Assembly: GCF_012273895.1 (NCBI RefSeq)
Contig: NC_052129.1
Span: 5,022,001-5,086,000, forward strand
DNA from: Zerene cesonia
Lineage: Eukaryota > Arthropoda > Insecta > Lepidoptera > Pieridae
Length of the DNA: 64,000 nucleotides
Direction: 5' to 3'
Shown here: in pieces, positions 23,301-32,489 of the stretch
Layout of the letters: each line of letters starts with the position of its first letter
How positions within the stretch are numbered: position 1 is the stretch's first letter
The notes under the pieces: model-generated
Seen by the model: the letters and a program-made list of their open reading frames with translations, nothing else
Databases searched by the model: none
What the model was told of the DNA's origin: nothing
Position numbers and translations under genes: made by a program

Positions 23301-26300
23301 GGATAGAGATTCTGTTATTGGTGAGAAATTTTGAGACCTTCTACATTTTACAAGTGTGTTTGAGTAATCCTTATTTGTTTAAAATGATTTTAAAGTGTCG
23401 TTATTTATTTATTTAAGTTATATAAATAAATTGCAAATGATTCATACCGTTATCCCCTAATCGGAACGAGCGGCAAGCTAATTATAGAATATATTATTAA
23501 ACAAAGGGTTGTCTGTTTTAAATTTCCTATTTCACCCAAAAACGAATCCCATAACCCCACAGAAGCAGATAGCCAGAAGCTAGACTCCTGCGTAGTATCC
23601 GTGTATCCAGCTCTCAACCCGGACCACGAAGCGCTAGCTCTACGCGGCCACTCGGTTCTGCCTGACTCCGACATACGAGCTACCCTCACTAGAGATGGAG
23701 TTAACTTGATTGGAGCTGATACGGTCCATAATTATCAGAAGGTGAGTTTTTAGCTTTGAAATTATGGATTTAGAAATTGAAGTTATGGACTAATGTTATA
23801 ATATTGATTATGACGTATAACCTCTGCAAAAAATAGGAATTTAAATGAGTTATTGGCTCCTTCAATGAATCTTGGTTTAGAGTGCTTGGGAACAAATGAA
23901 GGAACCACCTACAAGGCGTCTCTGGATGTGTATCCTGCTGCACACTTCACTTATGCAACATATGGAAGAGTATTTACATACATTAAGAAAGAGTACATTA
24001 TTCAGAGGTAGCACCATAATTCGTCTCTTAAACATGTTAAGGGCAAACGATAACGTTTTATTTGAAACAATTTCATAAAAAGGAGGAGGTTTTCAATGGT
24101 TATAGTCAACTCAGTCAAAAGTCCTGAAGTAATTTTGATTTGATTTTGAAAGCCTTGTGACTTTAAATTTAGTCCAATTCTAACGATTTTAATGTGTTTA
24201 GTTTTTCGTTAAAAATAATTGTTATATCCTTAATTATTTTTCAATCTAAATGACACATTTCCACCCGCAGGTCCTCCGCGACATCGAATACAGCAACAAG
24301 AAGCCGGCCTACTATTTGAATCGCGTGTTTAAGCTCACCTGCTCCGAGCTCAACGGCCGTTTCACCAGCAATGAATACGTGCAAACGGTTTGTAATCCGA
24401 CGAATAAGACGTTGGGAGGAGGGGGGGGGGAGCTCAGATGTAATTTGGAGGATAGTTCATCGAAAATTGACTTTTAAAGTACTCTATGAATAAATCCTAC
24501 TAAACGCAAAAGTTAATAAATATGGATGGATGTTTGTTACTCTTCACGCTCTTCAGCTTATCGTATCTGTATGACATTTGGTGCAGATATAGATTATAGC
24601 CTGGATTTGCGCATAGGCTACTTTTTACCCGGGTACCAAGCGAGGAAAGCCGCGGATTACAGCAAGATAAAAATGGAGATAAAAAGAATAATATGAACCT
24701 TTTTATCACCGAATATAACTTTTTTTATACAAAAGTAATACAGTTTTTTGTTGCTATATAAATACTCAAATATTACAATTTCCAGCTAACCGTGGTCCAC
24801 CCGCGCGCGGCGGCTGATGCGCACGCGCAGCGTCCGAGCGGACTCGCTGACAAACTGGATGCTGTGGCCAGGGACAAGGTGATATAAAAAAAAATTAATG
24901 TTAATTTGATTATGTGAAATTCCTTCTTATATTATAAATGCGCAAGTAATGCAAAAGTAATGTATGTCTGTCTCTTCATCGATTTAAATGAAATTTGGTT
25001 TGGACGCGAGAAAGGACATAAGGTAGTTTTTATGCCAGAATCTGTTGGGAACGACATAAAGGAAAATAAACGTTAAAATAGAATAATTCTATAGAAAAAT
25101 AAGCGCAGGTGGTCTTCATAGTGAGGAAGACAGAGCTACTTCTGTATTAATAATATTAGTAGTGTTGTGTATTTCTCACCCAAATGGTCGGCACCGCAGA
25201 CGCCCGAGGCGGCGGTGCTGGCGCAGGTGCCGCGCGCGTTCGCCGCGCACGCGCTGCACTCGCCGCACGCCGCCGACGCGCCCGCGCCGCGCCTGCTCGA
25301 CCTGCACCGCGCTGACAGTGAGTCCCTCCCTCCCCTCCCCTCCCCTCCCTTCCCCTGTAGATGCGCACTCACTCACTGACTGACGATTGAAAAATACATA
25401 CATTTTGAATTAATGAATAAAACAATTTAATTTATCTAATTATTTTACTTTTATCATGATTATCAGTAATATGAATAGTAAATTATTTCCACCAATATAA
25501 ATAATTAATTGCTAAAAGCTGGCATGCAGAAAACAGATAATTTTAATCATCGGTAGTTCGAGGCGTTTAACAAGAGATAAACTTTAAAAATACTCACGAT
25601 AATAGCAAGTGTTATATCTAACCTAAATTCACCGCATCTCCAGCGACCTCTCTTCGTATACCATCTCTATTCGTGCCTTATATGTATGTATCACTCATTT
25701 GAACACTGTCCCCCCCACAGACAGCAACGTGACGCTAGTGATCGGCGCGGTGTGCGTGGGCGCGGTGGCGCTGCTGGCGCTGGGCGGGGCGGCGCGCGCC
25801 CGCGCCCGCGCCCGCGCCGCCCGCGCCCCGCGCCGCGCCGCCGACGAGATGGCGTGGGACGACTCCGCGCTCACCATCACCGTCAACCCCATGGAGGATG
25901 TTAGTAGCACCTAGCTTAGCTATGTTCGGTGAAAGGTCAAAGATGGCGGCCGCCAAAAAATTCCAAAATAATATTGTGCTGGTGGTTCGCCTGATGGTAA
26001 GCGATCACCACCGCCCATGAAGATTCGCAGAGGTAGGGCTTATGCGCAAGCGCAGCCCGCTTTTAAGGGGAAAGGGATAGGGAAAGGATTGACGACTGGA
26101 AAGAAGGAATGGACGGGGTAGGGTGAGGTAAAAAGGGACCTTGTTACATTTCAAATGCAAGATGGCCGACAACGCTAGAGGAGGTCGAGGTTTTTGATTA
26201 ATTTTATTTAAATATAATTACAATTACTATTTCAATCGCCAACTAATTCTGTATTATTCCAGAGTGTGACGGAATGCGCAGTGGCGGGCGCCGGCGCTCT

Positions 26301-26847
26301 GGCGGCGACGGTCGACAGTTCGGACGGCGAGAGCTGCTCCGACAGCGATTCCGAACAGCATGACTCCTCCGATGAGGATGAAGAGGGTATTTGTCTATTA
26401 GGAACTTGCCTAACCTAAGTTAATAGAATACAGATAGCGCTATCTTTTAATGAAACATATAATCTATTTTATCTGTCGCTGTTGGAGTTAAGATGATAAT
26501 TACTATATTTCTAAAACAAGACAAATTGTAAATTGTGTGAATGTAAATTTAAAAGTCCAATTTTATAATTTTTATTTTTATTCAGAAATACTTATTTTCC
26601 TTGGTTCATGAATTTGTCTATATTGGTAATAGACTCTCCATTGAGAACTGGAGGTAGTTTAAAAAAATACCCATCGTACGTGATAAAAGACGAATTTTTT
26701 TTTTTTGTCTTTTTTTAATGTGTTTAATAGTTGATAAAAACTAATTATGTTGTTATATCAGTTTATTGGTTTGTTCCAGTGATGCAAGGCAAACAGCACA
26801 AATACAGGAACATCAGCCAACTGGAGTGGGACAATAGCACGATGTAA
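14238..26847 (+). CDS. Cals: calsyntenin gene (19 coding exons, 5' end missing)
   Basis: Type I membrane protein of the calsyntenin/alcadein family, which acts at synapses and as a kinesin-1 cargo adaptor. Splicing the exons listed below gives a continuous frame of 918 residues, numbered from the first whole codon (Ile). Visible order: cadherin repeat 1 (about 1-102), Ca-binding linker DVNEFAPVF (103-111), cadherin repeat 2 (to about 213), LamG-like domain (about 309-520), conserved stalk with PTPGRR and TCSELNGR, membrane helix (799-820), then a tail with AWDDSALTITVNPM (W841), an acidic serine-rich stretch, and the final LEWDNSTM (W913). The two W-D-D/N-S motifs are the kinesin light chain binding sites of the family. 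The length fits family members of about 980 residues once a signal peptide exon is added. Phases agree at every junction. Confidence 0.95.
16188..16362 (-). repeat. SINE 3' tail (family D) in intron
   Basis: On the minus strand: CGGTGAAGGAAAACATCGTG, then GGCATGTCC, CCGCACTTGGCCAGCGTGG, CCCAGCAGTGGAAAC and a (GAT)n tail. It matches the body of the complete SINE at 36144-36398. The tRNA head is missing. Confidence 0.75.
16830..17005 (+). repeat. dispersed repeat shared with 56822-56963
   Basis: Shares TATAAAACTAAAAATTAAAT, TTTAACAAAGGCCGCGT, GTATTGGTTGTGATGGTTC and CTCAATAGATGG with a copy 40 kb away. An internal segment (ATCGATACAATATTG) present at 56 kb is absent here. The class is unknown; the distal copy adjoins a tRNA-like gene. 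Confidence 0.65.
17629..17750 (+). CDS. Cals: calsyntenin exon b: cadherin repeat 1
   Basis: Acceptor TTGTTTCAG, donor AACAC|GTGAGT. Frame in phase with exon a. Encodes IMVVDENEAKLRVRYPLNCE through the AAVGCDGSYSNT block, matching the family's DCE...FTIQAYDC region. Confidence 0.92.
18008..18219 (+). CDS. Cals: calsyntenin exon c: cadherin linker and repeat 2 start
   Basis: Acceptor TTTTCCAG, donor GAAG|GTAATG. Encodes VPVHITVTDVNEFAPVF, the calcium-binding inter-repeat linker, then EGKIYDEILRVEATDRDC, the start of cadherin repeat 2. Confidence 0.95.
18431..18577 (+). CDS. Cals: calsyntenin exon d: cadherin repeat 2 end
   Basis: Acceptor GTTTTTTCAG, donor AAAG|GTATGT. Encodes GVIRNTEPLDYEKSHNHILS, VVAYDCG and the C-terminal strand ending KPCRAGWKG, all recognisable calsyntenin landmarks. 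Confidence 0.95.
18774..18974 (+). CDS. Cals: calsyntenin exon e: region between cadherin and LamG domains
   Basis: Acceptor CCTTTCAG, donor TGTG|GTGAGT. Encodes ERVDYAPGTGPLALFP and a Cys-containing stretch (EACSSDERCPG, ACDRDTY, KTIC) that matches the family's EPGTGALAVFP and CDRDTYS blocks. Confidence 0.95.
19728..19808 (+). CDS. Cals: calsyntenin exon f (small linker exon)
   Basis: Acceptor TTCAACAG, donor TCAG|GTGAGT. Only 81 bp, both junctions phase 1, so it could be skipped without frameshift. Encodes LEPKTVDLLPSPGVGNEWTK; the DLLPSP words are conserved in the family. Confidence 0.9.
20247..20429 (+). CDS. Cals: calsyntenin exon g: LamG-like domain start
   Basis: Acceptor TTCTCCAG, donor CACA|GTGAGT. 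Encodes EQMFEFDGESTSAVVPESLL and FAVSVWLRHAPPPD...HVVCLADDH. The FEFDG and SVWLRHGP-type words are the opening of the calsyntenin LamG fold. GC-rich compared with its introns. Confidence 0.95.
20949..21076 (+). CDS. Cals: calsyntenin exon h: LamG-like domain
   Basis: Acceptor ACTTACAG, donor CCTGAG|GTAATG. Encodes KMNRHHYALFVRNCRLILLL and FRPAEWRWKLPE; MNRHHY and RPAEWxWKL are calsyntenin-specific. Confidence 0.95.
21431..21611 (+). CDS. Cals: calsyntenin exon i: LamG-like domain
   Basis: The acceptor has an all-C pyrimidine tract (21416-21428) followed by AG; donor CAGG|GTATGA. Encodes VCDDEWHHYAVNV, VELYVDGEPY, DWPLHPAHGVNT and VVGACWQG, which match the family closely. Strongly GC-rich third positions. 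Confidence 0.95.
21899..22036 (+). CDS. Cals: calsyntenin exon j: LamG-like domain end
   Basis: Acceptor CGTTCCAG, donor CTAT|GTGAGT. Encodes TESDMKHHMHGWMAGLGVLA and LRCAARCREGLSLAPDLY; the first part corresponds to the family's MTQFFRGNLAGL strand and the CxxxCxEGL part to its conserved cysteines. Extremely GC-rich. A run of 11 G lies 20 bp into the following intron. Confidence 0.92.
22255..22490 (+). repeat. SINE (family D) in intron j-k, abutting the acceptor
   Basis: A tRNA-derived head with B-box GGATTCGAGACC (22308-22319), a body with AATCAAAAGTTCTACCAAAT and a tail AACCCTCATAGGAGGACTGT. It ends about 30 bp before exon k. It occupies roughly half of the intron and lies in the transcribed orientation. 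Confidence 0.8.
22520..22652 (+). CDS. Cals: calsyntenin exon k: stalk, PTPGRR block
   Basis: Acceptor TTTTTTGCAG, donor ATCAC|GTATGT. Encodes LKSVSVEGDGAAEVETLVRR, VAYGDARSFPTPGRRNVHLD; the VAYxxxRxFPTPGRR block is diagnostic for calsyntenins. Confidence 0.95.
22653..23126 (+). other. Cals: calsyntenin intron k-l
   Basis: AT-rich, about 470 bp. A fragment at 22750-22880 resembles a degraded dispersed element. Ends TTTGTGTATCAG. Confidence 0.5.
23127..23320 (+). CDS. Cals: calsyntenin exon l: membrane-proximal ectodomain
   Basis: Acceptor TGTATCAG, donor ATTG|GTGAGA. Encodes CDNGRVIKARPAESYVMVLS, QTPTILLNG and FPDLEVKVLARD, aligning with the family's GYVMVLQPExPxIxLSG and FPELRI words. Confidence 0.92.
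23563..23741 (+). CDS. Cals: calsyntenin exon m: membrane-proximal ectodomain
   Basis: Acceptor AACCCCACAG, donor CAGAAG|GTGAGT. Encodes KLDSCVVSVYPALNPDHEAL and VNLIGADTVHNYQK, matching LD(S/T)C...LNPDHE and (F/L)TGVDxxxxYE of the family. Confidence 0.95.
23742..24270 (+). other. Cals: calsyntenin intron m-n
   Basis: About 530 bp, AT-rich, with no recognised element. Confidence 0.5.
24271..24387 (+). CDS. Cals: calsyntenin exon n: ELNGR block
   Basis: Acceptor CCACCCGCAG; donor ACG|GTTTGT is weak. Encodes VLRDIEYSNKKPAYYLNRVF and KLTCSELNGRFTSNEYVQT, the most conserved stretch of the calsyntenin stalk. A G-rich tract (24414-24430, ten consecutive G) lies 27 bp downstream of the weak donor. 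Confidence 0.93.
24492..24665 (+). repeat. diverged Helitron-like remnant in intron n-o
   Basis: Begins TCCTACTAAACGCAAAAGTT and carries TGTTTGTTACTCTTCACGC and a terminal AAGCCGCGGATTACAGC; the CTAG is lost. Old copy of the same general group. Confidence 0.5.
24786..24878 (+). CDS. Cals: calsyntenin exon o: juxtamembrane stalk
   Basis: Acceptor AATTTCCAG, donor GACAAG|GTGATA. Encodes LTVVHPRAAADAHAQRPSGL and ADKLDAVARDK. The VxVxHP start is family-like; the rest is Ala-rich and poorly conserved. Both junctions are phase 0 and it is 93 bp, so skipping would keep frame. Confidence 0.85.
24925..25090 (+). repeat. diverged Helitron-like remnant in intron o-p
   Basis: Contains ATATTATAAATGCGCAAGTA, TTTAAATGAAATTTGGTTTG and AGAAAGGACATAAGGTAG, matching the intact family 2 element at 61459. 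Its 3' hairpin and CTAG are gone. Confidence 0.55.
25200..25317 (+). CDS. Cals: calsyntenin exon p: juxtamembrane stalk
   Basis: Acceptor GGCACCGCAG, donor GACA|GTGAGT. Encodes TPEAAVLAQVPRAFAAHALH and a Pro/Ala-rich end, leading to the membrane helix. Chosen by frame: it is the only open reading that joins exons o and q in phase. Very GC-rich, which also opens several spurious overlapping frames on both strands. Confidence 0.85.
25721..25899 (+). CDS. Cals: calsyntenin exon q: membrane helix and first kinesin-binding motif
   Basis: Acceptor CCCCCCACAG, donor GAT|GTTAGT. Encodes SNVTLVIGAVCVGAVALLAL (start of the single membrane helix), an Arg/Ala repeat stretch, then DEMAWDDSALTITVNPMED. 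The WDDSALTITVNPM sequence is the hallmark W-acidic kinesin light chain motif. Reading straight through the donor gives VSST and a TAG at 25912-25914, an alternative short C terminus. Confidence 0.95.
25977..26140 (+). repeat. interspersed repeat family B in intron q-r
   Basis: Starts CTGGTGGTTCGCCTGATGGT, AAGCGATCACCACCGCCCAT, then the purine-rich GGGGAAAGGGATAGGGAAAGG. Same family as 11933-12215, shorter. Confidence 0.75.
26263..26386 (+). CDS. Cals: calsyntenin exon r: acidic cytoplasmic tail
   Basis: Acceptor TTATTCCAG, donor AGAGG|GTATTT. Encodes SVTECAVAGAGALAATVDSS then DGESCSDSDSEQHDSSDEDE, the acidic Ser-rich segment between the two W motifs of the family. Confidence 0.9.
26780..26847 (+). 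CDS. Cals: calsyntenin exon s: final exon with second W motif and stop
   Basis: Acceptor TTTGTTCCAG. Encodes MQGKQHKYRNISQLEWDNST then Met and TAA (26845-26847). LEWDNST corresponds to the C-terminal LEWDDST motif, the second kinesin light chain site. Confidence 0.95.
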
Positions 26848-27636
26848 ACGTCCCGTCTCGCTCGCACACAGTACTTACTCTATCGCCGTCTCCCTCTCGC
26901 CCGCGCAATATATACCTTCTCGGTTGTGACGATTCAGTATTAAAGAAACACAGTCGACGTTTCTGATTGGTGAAAAAGGGATTTGGGTTCGATTCCCGAA
27001 TTCCGATTAAAGCAAGAAGATAGGTTTTCTTTATGGAAATGAGTATGTAAATGAAAGAGATGCATAATTTACTGCGAGTATGTTTTTAATTTAAGTTTTT
27101 GAAGAGATATTTGTTGTTTGCGTAAGACATCAAATGTTTTTAAAACAATTTATTTAAAAACGTCGTATGAATGTTAATTTAATATTGAAACGCCACAATT
27201 ACGATTCAAATCGCACAGTTTTAAGGAATTGATTTTGTAATACATTTTTTAAAACAAATGAATTTTTATTCGAGTCCCGTTCAGTCTACAACCGGGTCTC
27301 ACGACCATAGAGCGTAGAATGAATAGACAGGACTCGAGTTAAAATCAATTTTATAGCAATAAAGCACAAATGCGCGCGGCTACTTGGTAGTGTACAGTAG
27401 CTGTCAAAGTGTACGGGTATAGAAAAATGTATGTTAATTTGTTGGTTAGAAAATGGCAATGACACATTGGCGGCCACTCTACACGCGTAACATTTCTTTA
27501 GTATTCTTAAACGTTAAGTCTTAAAATGATCATATCAAATTTATACGTAAAACAATAATTTCCCCGCTTGCTTCTAGAATGGGCGTGTCGCTCTTCTGAA
27601 TTGAAATAGACGTCGCTTTTCTATGTTTTTTCTATG

Positions 27637-27642
27637 AATAAA
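27637..27642 (+). terminator. Cals: candidate proximal polyadenylation signal of calsyntenin
   Basis: AATAAA 790 bp after the stop codon; would give a shorter 3'UTR. Confidence 0.4.
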
Positions 27643-28883
27643 CTGTATCTATGTAACGATAGTAGACGTTTCGTACCGAGTCGGTTGTAAGTGAACGTTA
27701 TTATAAGATAATATGTATATTACTTACACGTAAGAGGCGCTTCGCCGGTTCCGCAGCTAACACGTAACGTTTCTATCCTTTGCCGACTGACCTGACGCGA
27801 CCTGTCAGTTATTCTGTGACGTCATGTGCCCGCATTTATTTAGTACAAGGCGAATGCGTTCGCATTTTAAATGTTTTTTTTCTGTTACGTACAAATCACG
27901 TAGATGTTTAATGTTCGAGAAATGTCCACTTCTACCCTTTACGAGCTTTTCAAAAACGGCTTAAATGTACATTAGGCACAGAGTTATTTGAAAAAAAAAA
28001 TAGATGTACTATATAACTATACACTTATACGGACGATGTCGACTTAGGGTCACCTACTATAATGAACTATATTATTATATATATATTTTGAATGCGTTAA
28101 GATTTTTACTAACAATTAGGTAAGTGGCTATGTGTTAGTTACGTGGTGGTGCGCACGCGCACACGCGCGGGGAGGATCGCGACGACCAACGCTACTTCCC
28201 CGGTTAATGTAAGCGTAGTTAAGTTTCATTTCTGTCGGCGTGTCGTCTCGCTCGCACACGCGCACCTCCCATCGCTGTATCTCTTTCCGATATTGCATAT
28301 CAGGCCATACTAGTATAGTCCGAACTTTCGAAAGCAATCGATATGGATATAATCATCGGTGTTGGTTAGGCGGTTTGTTCGTTGAGTTTTTGCTTAAGTT
28401 TTTTGTGTAATTAGTTGCACGTGCCGTCCGTATTTTTAAAATTGAATACATTTTTGAGATTATAATGTAATTATTGTTTTGTGGAAATTTGTAGCGTGCA
28501 GTGCGAGGTGGGATATGGATGTTGGGAACATATCTGGATGAAAGAGAGGGAAGATTGTATGTCTCACCTCGATGAGAACGACCGATAACATTACCGATTC
28601 GGATTTTTTTAATCTGTTTTCTTTTTATCTGTTACAGTGCCATTACGTTTCAAATGCTTGTTCCGTTGGTTTTATCATTCGATTACCGTCCAATGCCCTA
28701 TACGATAATTTCGATTTGACGATTTTTGGTCGAGCACAAAATGCAGGCGTTTTGACTTTTTGTATTGTTTGTGGTAGCTATTTTCATTTTTGATGGAAAT
28801 TATTTTATTTTGTATTACTTCTGTATTGTAACTGTATACTTAGGGGACTTCTTTGATGTATGAATTATTATATTTTAGCTAAA

Positions 28884-28889
28884 AATAAA
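28884..28889 (+). terminator. Cals: candidate distal polyadenylation signal of calsyntenin
   Basis: AATAAA followed within 25 bp by a G/T-rich downstream element. Confidence 0.5.
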
Positions 28890-28905
28890 GTTGGTTTAAA
28901 ATACA

Positions 28906-29887
28906 ACGGTGTTTTATTTATACCACCTCACTTTTTATACAAAAATTCATAGAAAATTAAGGTCTTATGTACTAACAAGAAATAATTAACAGATAAAGTT
29001 AAATTGCTTTCTATGTAACATATTATATTAAAAATTATTGATACTTCTTTTACTACATTGGTTGATTATATAAGTCGACTTTTGCCTTTATGAGCAAATT
29101 TTGAAAATTATCACTAAGTTATGCTATTAGGATTTGACTTTTTGAAATGAATGACGTCATCAGAAACGCGGTCGGGATACGCGTGCCGCGTAAATGATAT
29201 ATATACGACATATTCGACGCGTGACGCAACTGCGAAATGGCGTATTAACAGCATTTATATGTATTTAAACTGGATTATATATAGTAAATTGCTATTCACA
29301 GTTTATTTCTAAGGTTTAAGCTATGTACAATTTTGTAGAAGTGTTAAGTGAAATAATAATCACAATAAATACAGGCTTAGCAACATATAAAGCGCCAATA
29401 GTTTAATATTAGGTACATTTCCTTAGCAACATAATAAACGCCATCTATTGTAAAGAGACAAAACAAACTGTAGAGACTATATTGACAAAAGCGACATCTA
29501 TTAAAATTTTATCTCACTTAGTCCATTCTAAAGTTTACTAATGAAAAAAGGACCTCTATCCAGATAACATGGAACTATAGGAAGGATCGGAAGCAGTTAA
29601 TGCAACCAATTTATATCTGAAATGAAGGTTGTCGTCACCGTCGATTCATTGTAACCTTAAGAAGAATATTTGACCTTAAGCGTAACAAGCCGGGCATCGG
29701 TTAATAGCTTTCGGCATATTTAAAAATTAAATTTTAGAAATAGCATAAAACTATAGACGACAATGATAATTCAATATCTTTCGGTAAATTTTTCGCCATT
29801 TCACAGATAAGTTGGTTTCACTCTAGCCCCTTCAGAAATGTAGATGCCAGTATAAAATTAAATATACCGAACAACGTATCTATATAT
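28906..29887. other. intergenic, nothing recognised
   Basis: AT-rich. A GC-rich block at 29150-29245 holds a perfect CRE word TGACGTCA (29152-29159) and CGCG-rich sequence; no adjoining gene was recognised. Confidence 0.4.
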
Positions 29888-30004
29888 CTTCATCAGCCCA
29901 TATATTATATTCCCACTGCTGGGACACAGGCCTCCTATGAGGGTTCAGGCCATAATCCACCACGCTGGCCAAGTGCGGGTTGGCAGATATCACGTATCAT
30001 GGTA
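29888..30004 (-). repeat. SINE 3' tail fragment (family D)
   Basis: Minus strand carries CCGCACTTGGCCAGCGTGG, ATTATGGCCTGAACCCTCAT and CCCAGCAGTGGGAATATAA. Same family as 16188 and 36144. The head is missing. Confidence 0.7.
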
Positions 30005-31012
30005 TATATATTATTATGGATTAGTAGAACAGCTAAACAAGCTGGAGCCCGCGGCTTCACTCATGTTATACGCAGCTAAAAAGTTGAAACTGTACACCAA
30101 AGCTACCTAACAAGTATTCACAAACTTTTTCGAATAAATTTTATGTTTATTATAAAACTACACAAGTTCAATAACTCTCCCTCCCACACGGATAACTTAC
30201 TTTCCTTTCCTCACAAAGAAAAAAAAGACAGTCCGGTGGGTTCCAGTGTCATGTCAAGGATAAAAAACCATCCTATGTCTTATTCAGGTCTCATACACGA
30301 GCTATCTTTCTACCAAATTTCATACAAATCGGTCCAGTGGTTTCTACGTGAAGAAATATGAGTGTATACATATTTTTATTTATTATTCTCAGAGGATATT
30401 ATTATGCTTAGGATATTATAATTTATTATTCTAACAGTCGGATATAAGTATTTGGAAATGCTTGAAATATTTGAATAAAAAAAAATTAAGTCATCTGGAA
30501 TGTGATTAGAAGTCTACTTTTAACATTAAAATACTTATCGTCATACCACAGATAACATAATACCTACCATAAGCTATACATAACTAGCTTACCGCCTACA
30601 TCTTCGGCCGTGTATTTAAAGAAAGTAATGACCCATAACTTCATAACTCACTCAAATCGGTTCAATTCTTTAGGCATGAAAAAGAAACAGACAGACTTTT
30701 GCATGGACAATATTAGATCTAAGAAAATTTCTCCGAGCTCTGTTAACGCTACGTTTTCCTTAAAAACATAAACTACAAATACGCTAAGATATTGTGCTAA
30801 AAGACTACTATCGATAGCTTTGTTGGAAAAACAATAAATAATGACCTATTTATGTTTTAGTAACTTCTCCGTTTTTATAGGTAGGTATCAGAATGGTAAA
30901 CTAAAACCAATTTAAACCTCATTAATTAAATCTTCGCATAGACCTGCTTAATTATCCATCTGTAGGTGTTGTCCGCGACTTCATCCATGTTAACTTAAGT
31001 TTATAAACACCT
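30005..31012. other. intergenic with degraded repeats
   Basis: 30120-30360 and 30580-30720 contain worn fragments of Helitron-like or LINE-like repeats (for example ATTTCATACAAATCGGTCCA). No gene. Confidence 0.35.
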
Positions 31013-31197
31013 AGTATTTTCTTGTGTTTGATTTTACGCGAGTATTATACATTTAGAAATTAAAGACTTTTTAACGGATTTTTAACGCGATTTATTCATT
31101 ATATTATTAACCCGACGTTTCGAACACTTTACAGCGGGGAGATCTCCCCGTGACCACGCTCCCTCCTCACCTCCCCGTTTTTAATTTCTAAATTATA
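31013..31197 (-). mobile_element. hammerhead-like repeat copy
   Basis: On the minus strand: CTCCCCGCTGTAAAGTGTTC then GAAACGTCGGGTTAATAATA, a sequence matching the arms at 7950-8215, ending with TATAATACTCGCGTAAAATC. A small inverted duplication (GGGGAGATCTCCCC, centred near 31142) shows that this copy too is partly foldback. Confidence 0.7.
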
Positions 31198-31519
31198 AAC
31201 ACTTTTTAATATTTTTTTATTCACTTGGAATAACAAAAATGAAATTGCAACTTTAACTGACGTTCCCTAAAAGACTAAGAATTACTCATAATTATATGAT
31301 CCTTAGAAGTAAAAACCTCTGACTTAGTTGAAACTTTTGGGTTAATTCTCTCATGACGTTATCACTTATTTCTATAGGGCATATTAAGTTCTAACTTATT
31401 ACACAAATGCAAAGTAAAATTTAAGTATTATAGTGCATAATTTATTGTCACAATAAAAGTTTTTTCTATATTTCGTAGCGATATTTAACTCTCTATTATT
31501 TTGCATTACTCTGTACACG

Positions 31520-31740
31520 AGTTCAAAACACAAAATGCGACTGGCAAACGTCGTGCAAACACGCTCCGACTAACCTAATGAGAGCGAGCGAGACGCAACA
31601 TCCAAACATCCACTGCATTGGAAGGAGACGACTGTAGGTGGCGGGCGAAAGCGCAATACCCATACAAAGCACGACAGAGACGGACTTACCCCACGGCTAT
31701 GGGGGAGACAGAGTAAGGCATAGGTGCTCAGTGTTGCTAG
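31520..31740. promoter_or_regulatory. GC-rich block with repeated CTCGCTCGC word
   Basis: A locally GC-rich stretch that on the minus strand has GTTGCGTCTCGCTCGCTCTC and on the plus strand CAAACACGCTCCGACTAACC. The latter resembles CAAACACGGCTCAAACTAACC-like sequence at 63352-63372, so the blocks may be related. Promoter or repeat cannot be decided. Confidence 0.3.
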
Positions 31741-32176
31741 TGATTAATTGATGTGCAACCGCCCTTTTGTGGATGATGTGTATGTACACAGACGTGTTTA
31801 TGTGCCTAACTTCGTATGTAATGTAATATTGTACATGAATTCTCGTGTTATTAATTAATATCGTTTATTCACTTGAAAGAAACATAGTTATTTTACTGAG
31901 AACAGCTAATACGTTGTATTTTATATGTAAATCGTCGCTCGCCTGTGATGAATTCTGTTATTTGAAAATATTTTCGAATTAAATGGACAGGTACCTTCTG
32001 AGGTCATTTTCAATAATGATTACTTTTCAAAAGAATTTTCAAGTGTTCATACCTAAGTACTAATTAAGCCAATAGGAATCTAGAATGTATTTTAAATAAT
32101 TTTTACGTACGTTCCCGACTCCAGAATATAAACTTTGTATTACGTATTACAACAGCACTAGATATTACTTATAACA

Positions 32177-32372
32177 TCCTACTAATATTATAAATGCGAA
32201 AGTTTGTAAGGATGTGTGTGCGTCTGTGGCTCTTTCACGCAAAAACTACTAGACCAATTGCAATGAAATTTGGTATGTACACAGCTGGACAGCTCAAATA
32301 ACATATAGGCAATTATCCCGACATTCCAACGGGATACGGACTTACGCGGGTGAAACCGCGGGGCGCTGCTAG
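32177..32372 (+). mobile_element. Helitron-like element (family 1)
   Basis: TCCTACTAATATTATAAATG start, hairpin CGCGG...CCGCG, CTAG end followed by T and preceded by A at the 5' side, as in a Helitron inserted between A and T. Confidence 0.8.
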
Positions 32373-32489
32373 TTTTATCATAATCATGAAAAAGTAATTC
32401 TGTCGCTAAGATATGTCTGCCTAAATCGCTGGACGGTTTTGGATACATTTTGGTAAGGTACGTACCAACCTAATAATCTTTTATAATTA

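Larger units (their letters stand above)
26848..28905 (+). other. Cals: probable calsyntenin 3'UTR
   Basis: About 2 kb without another gene. Two AATAAA signals lie at 27637-27642 and 28884-28889. The second is followed by a TGT/T-rich stretch (GGTGTTTTATTTATA), so it is the likelier end. Two GC-rich clusters (26852-26905 and 28130-28290) share the word CGTCTCGCTCGCAC. Confidence 0.6.

Noticed and set aside
25136..25403. Several overlapping frames on both strands over exon p
   Set aside because: GC-rich sequence lacks stops in all frames; only the frame that joins exons o and q in phase matches calsyntenin layout.
25686..25956. Additional frames around exon q
   Set aside because: Shadows of the GC-rich coding exon; only the frame with the membrane helix and WDDSALTITVNPM is supported.
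26960..27010. tRNA B-box-like GGGTTCGATTCCC in the calsyntenin 3'UTR
   Set aside because: No A-box at the right distance and no cloverleaf.
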